This document shows positions 24,675 through 34,923 of a DNA stretch of 64,000 bases, one piece after another. This DNA comes from Leptodontidium sp. MPI-SDFR-AT-0119 (lineage: Eukaryota; Ascomycota; Leotiomycetes; Helotiales; Leptodontidiaceae). The position numbers and the translations under genes are program-made. How positions within the stretch are numbered: position 1 is the first letter of the stretch; every line of letters begins with the position of its first letter. Location: assembly GCA_020726505.1 (NCBI GenBank), contig JAHLEZ010000021.1:558001-622000 (forward strand), given 5' to 3'. The notes beneath the pieces were generated by a model. The model saw only the letters and a program-made list of their open reading frames with translations, had not been told where the DNA came from and searched no databases.

Positions 24675-24824
24675 TCAATAGCAGTCCTTAGATAATTCGT
24701 CACTGACAACCACCCCTTCCCTCCAGATTCTATCCCCGATGCTCAACTTCGCACCCTTTGACTCCAATAATTCCACCATCTCGCCATGTTCCTACTTTGC
24801 GTATTCAAGAGCACTCACGGAGTT
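24675..24824 (-). pseudogene. Ankyrin-repeat relic
   Basis: A 50-codon frame reads as one degenerate ankyrin repeat (SALEYAK, a TAG stop, EHGEMVELLESKGAKLSIG). The A-L-E-Y-A...G-H-x-E-M-V-E-L-L pattern is the ankyrin helix-turn-helix. The internal stop at 24792-24794 and the lack of flanking repeats show it is a remnant. It lies just beyond the stop of the kinase pseudogene. Confidence 0.55.
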
Positions 24825-24882
24825 AGAAATATTACGACTCTAATAACATTATTTAATGTAACAGCCTCCACCTTTAAACATT

Positions 24883-26357
24883 TCAAGACCCCGAGACCCA
24901 GGGATGCGAGAACGCCTCGTAGGAGTTGAGTCGCTCTTCTGGAAGCCAGCGGAGCAATCCTCGAACAAGATCGAGAAACTCGTCCCTATCCTTACCTTCT
25001 TCCAATGATTTTGCGAGAGACTCTAGATTCCTCCCCATAGGTATAGGAACGATGCCTCTCCAATTGCCTAAAAGAGAGATAAGTTATCGGCATCATTTAC
25101 AGAAACAGATAAGTTATTGGCTTTACCATTCTCGTCCCAGTATTCGTGTGATTTTGAGCTCCTCTGCAGTAATTCCAATGGCGGGGGACCAAGGAGGGCA
25201 GTCATATTGGCCAGATGATGCGCTTCGTTCCGTGCTGGATCATTAGCATCATAGAGATGGAATAGACTTTCCCGTTCGAGGAGATCCCAGGCCTGATAAA
25301 TAAGTAATACGTTAGATATTAGAAGTTAAATATAAAGGGTAAAGGGACGGAGCCATACTAGGAGTCCAACACTCCACATATCTACCGAGTGACCCCAGGA
25401 CATGCCGAGAATAATCTCTGGTGCTCGATACTGAATGGGCATAGCAATCCCCTCGTGATGGCTACCAACACGAGCCTCACCAAAGTCGCAGAGATAGAGT
25501 GGACCAAAGTTTTCTAATAAGAATTGAGAAACATGAATTGTGACACCGTCGATCGTTTTCCTCGATGATGGTCTAACGAGTTCGTCCTCCTCAAATTCTG
25601 CAAGCTGCGACTTATCGTCGATACTAATGAGGAGATTGCCGGCATGGACATGTTTGATTCAATCTTAGACAAGAACAGGTGTAGAAAACACAATCCGATA
25701 AGAGTTGTCTTACCAGTATGGGTAAGATTTGCAGGGCCGTGAAGGAAATCGAGAGCAGCCAGGACTCGCTGAAGGGCTATCACTACGATTGGCTGAGCGA
25801 AGATATGGCCCGGCATCATGTCTTGGAAAGCCCTCAGACTCAGGCCAAGTGGAGGCAAGACAAAGATTTCATGTGTACCGTGTGGCCCTTGCAGCTTGAA
25901 AGAATCCTCGAGCATTCGAATCATTTCACGACCTGGGTGATCTGACTCGACAACTTTCAGATACTGATATATCTCCAGCTCTCGGTTAGACGTCAGAGCA
26001 TTAATATGCACCTTTAAAGTCACATATCGGTGATCCCTTGAGAAATGACTGTCAGCACAATTCTCCAGGTGGAGGTTGAAGCCTACAAGAGGTCATGACA
26101 AAGCCACGTCGTCGAGGTCGTGCCATAGCCAAGCTTGGCAACGACCTGATATCGGTTGCCGAAGACTTCGCCAATACGAACGGGATAGAACAGCATCGGG
26201 TTATAGAATGGCAACGTTTCCTCCTCGATCTTAACCGACACGTCAATAATCTCGAACCTGCTGGATGGAAATTTGCGCGGCACCAGTGGCCGTCTCGGTG
26301 CTGAAGAGGCAGCGCGGTCCTGGGAGGTCATCATGATGATTTGAACCGATGCTGGTG
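24883..26357 (-). pseudogene. SRPK-like protein kinase, main part (5' end cut off by transposon)
   Basis: This is the body of an SR-protein-kinase-like gene of the fungal type. Exons: 26334 (and upstream)-26087, 26036-25714, 25651-25359, 25292-25127, 25067-24883. The reading phases agree throughout. Landmarks are RRPLVPRKFPSSRFE, FYPVRIGEVFGNRYQVVAKLGYG (glycine loop), VTLKVH (ATP Lys), HPGREMIRMLEDSFKLQGPH, HAGNLLIS, LCDFGEARVG, QYRAPEIILGMSW, VDMWSVGLLAWDLL and RLNSYEAFSHPW. Two defects are visible. A Fot1-like element sits in the first coding exon at 26359/26360. Also, the intron ending before the HxD loop has AC (at 25652-25653) instead of AG; the only nearby AG leads straight into TGA. 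Otherwise the frame is intact, so loss is recent. Confidence 0.85.
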
Positions 26358-26359
26358 TA

Positions 26360-29300
26360 CTCGTCGGTTTCCTGATTTTTTTTGTTTTTTTTTCTGACCT
26401 ACGCAAGTAGGTCGGAACCACTAACTTCGACATACTAGTAACTTCGACATGACGACTTAATTAAGGAATAACTTTTTTACTACTAATATGATCGACTTAA
26501 AAGTTGGATCATTAAATCCGGAACAAAATTATATATAAATCACACTTTAAATGACGTCATTCGATTTATGTAGTACATCGTAATTAAATAGACTAAGCAA
26601 GAATTTGGGGTCCCGCGGGGCTTAAAACAGCCAAAATATCAACTTCTATGTCTAACTTCTTAGCCCTTTTATAGATTTTAATAAAAAAAGATCCACGGGA
26701 TATATAAACTATATATATTCCAATCGATTCCGAGATTTATATAACGATCGCATAACGTTTAGTAGTAAAAAATAAGTAGTTATATTAAAAATATAAGTTT
26801 CGGGATACTCGCTTATGTAATCCCTCTTTAACCTTAACTTAGATACCCCTCAATTGTAATTATCGTAATCTACAGGCCCACTACTACTATTATCACTCAA
26901 ATTAACGTCGGAATCAGAATCAGCGGACGAATCTGACTCTATAAGGCTCTCAATATTACTACTATCCTCTTACTCGTTATCACTAAATATCTTAATCGCT
27001 TTTTGTGTTAGTCTTTTAGTGCGAATTAATCTTTGAGATGCGGCTATAACTATAGGCTCTTGTTATATAGCCTCTTCTTCTTTAATTGTAGTCAATTTCC
27101 GACCCTTAGGCTTCTTCTTAGTACTAATTAACGCTTGTAACTTTATAGCTTTGTCGAGTTTATATTATATTTTAGCCTAAGCTTTCTCCTCCTGAATACG
27201 TGCTTTTTTTATTCTTTTTTAAACTTTCGTAGTTTCTTTCTCCTCCCTCTTTTACTATTGAGCTAAAGCTTTAGTAACTCTCTCCTCTTCTAACTTTAAT
27301 ATATTTCTAGTAATATTCGCCTCCCTTTAAAGCTTCGTAAGTTTAGACTCCTAGGTAACATTATTCCTTTCGCTAATAATTCGTAATCCTTCGCTAGAGG
27401 AGATTACGTGGCCCCTACCGCGAGGTTTGACTCTCCTAGTACCCTCTTCGTCATTTAATACAAGGGAATTACTACCCCAGGTATTATTTAAAACAGTTAA
27501 AGTAAGCTCTTAGTGCGCGGCGTCGGCTATAATCGCACTAACTGTACTACCTTTGCGGAACTTCTTATTAGAGAGTCGCCTTAATAGAGACAATAATATA
27601 TCTTTGTAAGTCTTAAGAAATTCGGCGTGTATATTAATTCCTTTAACTCTATATAGAGTACTAAAAAATGGCGTCTTTCTGTACTAACGAGGATCATCCG
27701 CCGTACTTTTAAGCCCGTAATTCCCGTAGTCTTTTATACCTCTAAGTTACGAAGGTTACTCTAGAGTAGTTACTACTTCTAGTAATTCGTCGATATAAGA
27801 GCTTACTAATGGAGCTATTAAATCGTTTGTAATATTAATATTGTCGTCACGTGGGAGCTATAGAAGCTCAATTCCGTCCTTTGGCTCATTATCGAAAGCT
27901 CCGTCATTATAAGTCCACGGAATATAGTTATATTCTTCGTCTAACACTGTTTCGGCCTCCTAGAACTCGTTATTAACTAGAATCTAGCGTGGCATTAGCT
28001 CGTTAGATGTAAGAACATTAATTGCCGTAAATAGATTACTTGGGGTATAGTTATATACTTGTCTACTTATGTCTTTATCGCCTATTTGAGTATCTTAAGT
28101 AAGCTTAAAAGCTTTAATAATAACATCTGCGTTTAATGGCTATATATTAGTACGCTTAAAGGCTGACTAAATCGTCTCTTTCTTAAAAGTTTTGGCTTTA
28201 ATTTAGTAAAGGCATTAAAGAAAAGTATATTTAGTAAAAGAGTTATAGCCGTCTCTAATTCTATCTTTAATTGCTCGGCTATGCTAGTACTTTTTAGACT
28301 AGAAACAAGTAACGTCAAGTAATTGTGTAATATATATTAAGTAAGTAATTAAATAGAAAGGTATAATCTTTAGTTACTTACACTTAGAGATAAACTCGTA
28401 AGTTATATAGCTACTATAGCTATTAAATATTAAGAGACGCTAAGGGCCTTATTAGCGGCCTTTAGTTTATTAATCAAAGTATTAAAGCTACTCTAATACG
28501 AGCTCGTCACTTAAGTACCCCTTTTTACTACAAGAGATCTTTGTGCCTAATAGTAAGTTGTTATTAAACATCTTCTTAAGGTAGACAGTCCCTAGTATAA
28601 TAATATAATAATCAATAGCGTAGCCAGCGGCAGAAATACACTTAATAATTAACATAAACTCGCGGTCGACAGAGTCACGGGTGAAAACCTAGAAATAGTT
28701 AATACGCACTTAGTTATTAAAATAAGCGGTTTTTTAGTAGTAAAACGTACCTTCCGGATGTTCTTGTGTGTAATAACTGTTATATTACTAATACACCCGA
28801 CCCTAAAGCCAATTTCGTCTATATTAAAGATATCTTTCTAATATATTAAGTATTTAGCTATTACTAGAGTTAACTTCTTAAAGTAACTAGTAATTTCTTT
28901 AATTGTCATATAATCTTTACACTTTTGGTCTATTAAAGTAGTCCGCAAAGTATAATATCGGCCAGTAACGTCTATTCTGTCTACCTATCTTCTAGCCTAA
29001 TTTAGCCTAATTCGCTAGAATATCTCTATAGAGAGACTTAATATTATAGTTGCGGCGGCAATAATTATATTATATCTTATAGGAAAGCCTCTCTTAATAG
29101 TAGTATTAATATATTATATTAAAGACGCCTCTTGAGCCTCATTTAATTTCTTGTTATAACCCTTATTCTTAGCTAACGTCTTTGAACTATTGCTCTTCTT
29201 ATAACGACTATTTAACGTAAAGTAACTAACTCCACGGAAAACGCTAGTAGCGATATATAGACTAATAATATCGGTATTATCTAGGTTCTTATATGCCGCC

Positions 29301-29860
29301 AAAGTAGCCTAAATCCTAGCCTCCTAGCTTATATAAGCGGGGGTCTTATATTTAGGCATCTTCCGTATACGAGTAATCTTAACATCTAAAGGAGACTTCT
29401 TCTTGCCCTTCTTAGACCCTCTATACTTAATTTGAGGCGTAGATTTGGCTATAGTAGGCGTAGTTCGTAGTCTAGATTGAATCGTGTATATGTAGGGAAG
29501 ATATCGCGTTTTTATGTGTTAGTGGGATATCCAGACGCGATTTGGCACCCCTGTCAATAAACTACGGGACGTCCCGAGGTACCAAGACCTACTAGCTTTA
29601 CACTAAAAAACTATATTCAGTTCAAAACAACGCATAATTAATTAGCCTTAGCCCTAATGTACTAGTGTGATAATTATACTTTCAACTGCGGCGCGTTTTT
29701 CTATGAAGAAATCAAATCAAACGGACTAGAATTGGATTTTTAAAGTAATTAAATAGGCTGAATAGGCTATGTCGAAGTTGCTGGTATGTCGAAGTTAGTG
29801 GTTCCGACTTACGCAAGTAGGTCGGAAAAAAAAAACAAAAAAAATCAGGAAACTGACGAG
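26360..29860. mobile_element. Fot1/pogo-type transposon, RIP-degraded
   Basis: Terminal inverted repeats of about 91 bp (26360-26450 and 29769-29860) differ by a few transitions and poly-T length. They are flanked by TA (26358-26359 and 29861-29862). Each end has a T-rich tract, a GACCTAC...GTAGGTC palindrome and two copies of AACTTCGACAT, likely transposase-binding sites. The 3.5-kb interior is TpA-rich and carries a minus-strand DDD transposase relic. The element lies in the first coding exon of the SRPK-like kinase. Confidence 0.92.
26860..29359 (-). pseudogene. Fot1/pogo-like transposase relic
   Basis: The ATG at 29359 starts MPKYKTPAYIS followed by RIP stops at former Trp/Gln codons, then a psq/CENP-B-type DNA-binding region (AAYKNLDNTDIISLYIATSV, YFTLNSRYK). 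In the same frame, codon 181 is the Asp of NIDEIGFRVG, the first catalytic residue of the family. Further on, in a shifted frame, YLSDELVLE and RLLIFNSY show the second catalytic Asp changed to Asn near 28427. ITQLLDV near 28310 keeps the third Asp. So the gene has stops, a frameshift and an active-site loss. The charged C-terminal part fades out around 26860; that border is approximate. Confidence 0.82.
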
Positions 29861-29924
29861 TAGTGGAGCGAAGAAAAGACGCTCGATAGATTGAAGAGAG
29901 CCGAAGAAGTCGCTTCGAAATCAT
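29861..29924 (-). pseudogene. 5' coding fragment of the SRPK-like kinase, severed by the transposon
   Basis: The ATG at 29924 opens MISKRLLRLSSIYRASFLRS, a basic, mitochondrial-presequence-like start of the sort found at the N-terminus of fungal SRPK-like proteins. From 29924 to the TA duplication are 64 bases. Adding 26357-26335 (23 bases) gives 87 bases, exactly 29 codons, joining in frame with the ATG at 26334. This identifies the pre-insertion exon. Confidence 0.8.
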
Positions 29925-31044
29925 AACTCTAGGTGATGAGGACCGGTAACGATGGATCTTCTATTCACGCAAAAGTGCGATGCGCTCTGCAAAGTGAAGG
30001 GGCTGGCCAGATTCGCCGAATGCTGATTTCGCGAAATGTTGCACCCACAGCGTATCAGGCCCTGTCGCCCGCTCGCGGGATCCCCCCTTTTCTTCCAACT
30101 TCGTAAAAAGGCATTTAAGTAATATTAAAAGTAAAAACAATTCAAGATTAGTATTTAATACTTAATTACTAATTCGATTAAAAGTACAATTATAGAGTAA
30201 TATACTTGGGCATCTTTAGGCATCGGTAACGTTGACACTACAACTACAGTAGAAGAATTATTCACAAACACTTACAGAGGCCGAGGCCTGCCCCTCCCTC
30301 GCTCATCAGTGCCTCAGTAGTTATAAGGACGGATATACATTGCAATGTACCTTGACACAAAATATTCTCTTCCCCTCTGAAGCGTAAAAGATTACATCCC
30401 GCGTCCCAAAAAAAAATGAGGCTTAAATTCTCCTCCTCTCTTTTCTTAACCCTCGTTCTCCTCACCTCAATGTACTGTAGTGAACCACCTTCTACACCAC
30501 GCCATAACATACCTATCTATATACGCTTCCAATTACCTACCTAGGTGCTTCACCTACTTCTGTTTTGTTGCAAGAAGTTGATTGAGAAGTATGAAAGCTA
30601 GCTGTAAACTAAGTGCCTTTCTTCGCTTTGGATTTTCCGCCATAGAGTAAGTGAGTGAAGCATGGTATTTTGTTTATCACTTTCTCTCTACCACGAAAAT
30701 TTGAACATGTCATGCATGTGAAATTTTGTCAATGAGGTTAAAAAAGAACAGTTAACATTCAATGGGTGATCTAGGTATCCGCTCCGCTCTTAAAATGCCT
30801 CGAAGGAACTCTTCCTGCCACCAGAACTAAAACTAGAATCGAATCCAGAATCAAAAATCATATCCCGATCCAACCCAGTCCAGTCCAGTCCAGTTCATCC
30901 ATCCAGTATCCAAAAAAAAGCCAAAACCCCTATCTACAAACACGTCCATCCCCACCAGAAGAATAAAAATATATATATACTCCACCCACTCATTTCCCGT
31001 CCCAGCCCCCGAGAAAGTTCCAAAAGTCTAAATTAGATTCCAAC
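29925..31044. other. Intergenic region, partly AT-rich
   Basis: Former promoter of the kinase and the 3' flank of the hydroxylase-SDR gene. AT-rich between about 30105 and 30210. No gene seen. Confidence 0.45.
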
Positions 31045-32595
31045 TCAAGCAGCCTTCTCAACGAGGTACATAAATTTCCAGAATCCCAGAAACGCAAACC
31101 CCGTATACGTAACAGGGACATACCTCGCACCTCTCCTGATCCACCACATCGTCACCGCAGCCGCCCAGCCGGGTCCTACGATCGCCCAGCCCATTTGTGA
31201 GCGAAAGGCCGCGGGAACGATATGTCTGTACAGGATCTGCTCATCGTCGTAATACTTGCGGGCGTGTCTCGCGAAGGCGCGTTTCGACGCTGTGTACGCT
31301 TTCATGACTTGGTTTCCCGGCGGCGAGGGATGGACTTCGGCTTCACTGCCGACGTACCATACTTCCGGGAGGAAGAGGGATGAGTGGCCTGGTCGGGGTC
31401 TGTAGTGGGTTTTGAAGAGCTCGATGAGCGCTACTGCTGATGTGCAGTTTGCTGTCATGGGATCGGTTTTGGAGCCGTGCGAGAGAATGAGGATGTCTGT
31501 GTCCTGGAGGATGGGGATGGCGGCGCTGTAGTCTTTGTATGTCCATTCGGAGCCGAATTTGAGGTCTTGGATTATGGATGGGGAGTCTGTTTCTAGTTCT
31601 GCTTTGAGGGCGGTGCCGAATGCGCCAGAGGAGCCGGTCATTGCTATTCGACGTGACCGGATCGAGCAAGAGGTGCCGATTATCCAGTCGAAGGCACGGA
31701 AGCAGGAGCCGATGTAGGAGGAGGGGTCGACGTGATGCATGGCGTGGTATTGGGGACCTACGACGAAGGAGTTGGGGTCTTTGGGGACGACGGTCGGGTA
31801 GGATTTGTGGTTTGAGTCGCGGCCTTCGAGGAAGGCTACTACAAGAACTCGGACAACTTGGAAGATCGTGACGAGGGTGAAAAGTTCTTGTGAGAGGAGG
31901 CCTGGGCCGGTGAGGTTTACGGCTTGGGCGATGCGGTAGCCTAGCCATGTGCCGCATAGCTGGCAGGATAGCTCGAGCGGTAATTCTATGAGCATGTTCT
32001 GGATGAGGTATCTATTGTTGAATTTGAGTCGGCGATTGAAGTACAAGTGGTGTACTTCGTGGAGATAGCCTATCTGACGCAGGATCCAATATTGTGATTT
32101 CGAAAATTTGTGGAGCGCGAAATGCGCAACGTCGAAGAAGAATGATCCAGCAAAGTAGAGCCAGAGACTGGATAATATCACCATCCACCATGGAGATCCT
32201 AATAGGCCGACAAGAGCGTAGGATATTATGTTTCCGGGTAACCTTGTAGCTCCTTCTGAGAAACCCTCCCACGTTAACAGCTGTGACGTCTCCATATTGA
32301 AAAAGTATCGTAGTGAGGCTGGCGAATAGATATTCCAAAACCCTTGAATCAAACACGTGCGATGGATGAATGAACTGCTCAGTAATGCGGTCTTTGGTGC
32401 TAGAACACGCCAAAAGACGGAAAATATCCAGAGTCTGGCTGCCCTCACATCCACCAGCAGTCCAGCGAGAAGAGCGAACTTATTGAGAAGGTCAGGCCAG
32501 AACCCCACGATAGTTCGCTGTCCAAAATACCTCCGTAGTTCGATGGCGTCGTCCAAGATCTTGCCCAGATGTTTCAATTTTCCGGAGACCCCCAA
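31045..32595 (-). CDS. Bifunctional fatty-acid hydroxylase/sterol desaturase-SDR fusion
   Basis: Single-exon protein of 516 residues. The N-terminal half is a membrane-bound di-iron hydroxylase of the sterol-desaturase superfamily. Its histidine boxes are HFALH (158-162), HEVHH (179-183) and HAMHH (284-288), interleaved with hydrophobic segments (about 40-65, 125-155, 235-255). The C-terminal half resembles an SDR/Rossmann domain: TGSSGAFG (320-327), DILILSHG (367-374) and YTASK (434-438) with the Tyr and Lys of the active site. A further hydrophobic stretch lies near the C-terminus. The plant CER1/CER3 enzymes have a comparable two-part plan, but similarity of function is only a suggestion. 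Likely an ER-membrane lipid enzyme; substrate unknown. The next gene, a Zn2Cys6 regulator, lies 2.3 kb away on the same strand. Confidence 0.85.
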   Translation of the reverse strand: MGVSGKLKHLGKILDDAIELRRYFGQRTIVGFWPDLLNKFALLAGLLVDVRAARLWIFSVFWRVLAPKTALLSSSFIHRTCLIQGFWNIYSPASLRYFFNMETSQLLTWEGFSEGATRLPGNIISYALVGLLGSPWWMVILSSLWLYFAGSFFFDVAHFALHKFSKSQYWILRQIGYLHEVHHLYFNRRLKFNNRYLIQNMLIELPLELSCQLCGTWLGYRIAQAVNLTGPGLLSQELFTLVTIFQVVRVLVVAFLEGRDSNHKSYPTVVPKDPNSFVVGPQYHAMHHVDPSSYIGSCFRAFDWIIGTSCSIRSRRIAMTGSSGAFGTALKAELETDSPSIIQDLKFGSEWTYKDYSAAIPILQDTDILILSHGSKTDPMTANCTSAVALIELFKTHYRPRPGHSSLFLPEVWYVGSEAEVHPSPPGNQVMKAYTASKRAFARHARKYYDDEQILYRHIVPAAFRSQMGWAIVGPGWAAAVTMWWIRRGARYVPVTYTGFAFLGFWKFMYLVEKAA

Positions 32596-34923
32596 AAATA
32601 CCCCGGGTGGGTTGGTTTCGTTTCAAAAACAATTCAGAGTTCGATCGCGTTCGTAAGATCCCCGGAATGTCCAGCTCAGATCGCCAAGATTTAACGGAAT
32701 TATATCAAATAGGATCGGATTAGATAAATAGTATCCCCAAGAAGTAGAGGCCAAAAATTAAGCTTGATAAATGTCCTGTATGTCGCGACCGCGAGTGTGA
32801 GATCTGGTCTGAACTGGTTTGGCTGATGTGAGAGGCCTGACGTGACTGATCGATGGATGAACTGGTCTGTGAGGCGCAGAAAGGTTGAATTGACGCAATC
32901 CAACAATCCAGTTGAGGTGGCCGATCTGTTCTTTACAGTTGATAATCCTTCCAGTCCCGCGACCAGGTCTTGGATATCAATTAATTCTGTCCTTTTCTCT
33001 CGATCCTAGGCAGAAGCGCGCCTTGTCTGTGTCGCTTCGCAATAATGCAGTGGGATGCAGCGCAATGCAAATTGTTGAGCGGGATCGTGGTGTACTGAAG
33101 GATCTGTCTGGTTCCTCCGTCCGTGGGCCGTACACACTGACATACACGGTCTGTCCTGTTCATCAAACCTGAGACCCGAGACACAGCTACAGTTCGGGAC
33201 GATGGTGGCAAACGGCGGGATGGTCTGGGTGCTCCAACGTCAATTGTCTCTCATAATTGATTGGGGAGAGTGCCCGTGTCTGTGTGGGCAGGAGGATGGA
33301 GGAGAGGATCGTATTGTATGGTCTCGTAATGTAAGATGAGAGAGTTGAAGAGGGGAATGGAATGGAAGGATGGATGGAAAAGCGACAGTTTGTTGCACAG
33401 CCCAGCGAAATCTGCGCAATGAATGCTTATCTGCATCTGCATGCAAGTTCGTTCGTTCGTTTGCGCGCGTTTATTTCCTACACGAAGCATCCATGCACAT
33501 GTCTATTTCCATGCGATCGAGTAGGAAGGTGAGCAAGGCAAGACTGGGGCGCGAGACTCAAGATTCAAGAATGAAGACTAGGCGGTCGCGCACAAATCCA
33601 ATCGAATTCTCGAAATCCAACGCTGAGTTGAGGGTCACGTGTGTGTAATTTCGGGGCTGCTGAGCCACCTCCCTTCGGGTTCTCCAGCCCCTGAAGTAAG
33701 GATTCCACTCCACTTCATTTCGTAACGGCGGCGGTTGAGTTCATACCGAATACGATGGGATAAACGAAGTTGGCTTAGCTTGATACGATACGGTACCCAT
33801 GAAGATGAAGATGAAGATCCTTCAACTCATCGCGGTTCCACTGTTGATCGGGTTAATGATGACATAGCTCGCATAGCTTTCTTGGCGAACCAAAAGAACA
33901 TCTTGTTACAGTAGCTATTAGGTCGAAACAGATGAGTTGAGGGAGGATGAATGACGGGTTAGGGTTGATACTCAACCAAATAACGTTATGTAATTTGATG
34001 AATGATTGAGGCGTTGGCCCATCTTCGTATATTTGCTCGTTCAAAGTGAGAATAAATCACAAGAATAAGGCTTGGGGTGAGACAGTAGAAATACTTACCA
34101 GTATGGAAATCATAAATATTCTTTTCTGGTCAAAAGGTTACATACGAGTATATTTATCTTCAAAAGACAAATTGTGTTACCAAGAGATGGGAGTTGACGA
34201 GTGTCAACACCACTAAGAGAGGTTCACAGAATGCTCAAATAGAACGACCAACTCTTGACTACATGCATGCATATAAACTCTCATCCATCAAAATTTAGGC
34301 CAAGATTTATTTCCTCCGCATTGGTTCGTCAAGATCTTGCGATCGATGTGTTCCTGACTAGTCGAGTCATGTCATGTCTCTCCCCTGCCTTGCCCAGCCC
34401 TGTCTCTGCCCAGGAACGCCCAGCCTCAGAAAAAAGCTTCACTTTCAGATCTTTTCTTACTTGGGCGGGGGAGGGGGTGGATGGGCTGCTGGTAACACGG
34501 GTGCATCCCATCTCATCCCATCCATAATCGCATGTCATCGAAGCATGTCATGATCCTGTATCCGGATTTTCTCATCCATCCTAATTCATGCCTTCAATGC
34601 GACCACATTTAGCCGTAAGCCGGGACTCCCGTATCCGCAAGCCTCGTTGCAAAGCCCACTCACTCACTCACTCACTGCAACTGTACCGTACCGTACTCAA
34701 CCCCTGAGATCTCAGAATGAGACACAAGTGAGTGGGTATTTGAAGGAAGAAAAATATCTCACTCACTTCACAGCACGGGTTTCGATATGAGGTTCCGCCA
34801 TGCCTTTCCACGTTTCCAAAGTTAATTTTGTAAAATTGTCATATAATTATGACAATTAAATATACAAATATTGTATATTTTTTTTTCCATCCACACTCTC
34901 CCCCCTCGCCTCCCCTTCAACAA
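32596..34923. other. Intergenic region
   Basis: Promoter of the hydroxylase-SDR gene and the downstream region of the regulator. Short compositionally biased ORFs on both strands are not supported. Simple repeats such as ACTCACTC runs near 34660-34676. No gene seen. Confidence 0.5.

Noticed and set aside
31343..31957. 204-codon Arg/Pro-rich ORF overlapping the hydroxylase-SDR gene
   Set aside because: A shadow of the real frame; its composition reflects codon usage of the true gene.
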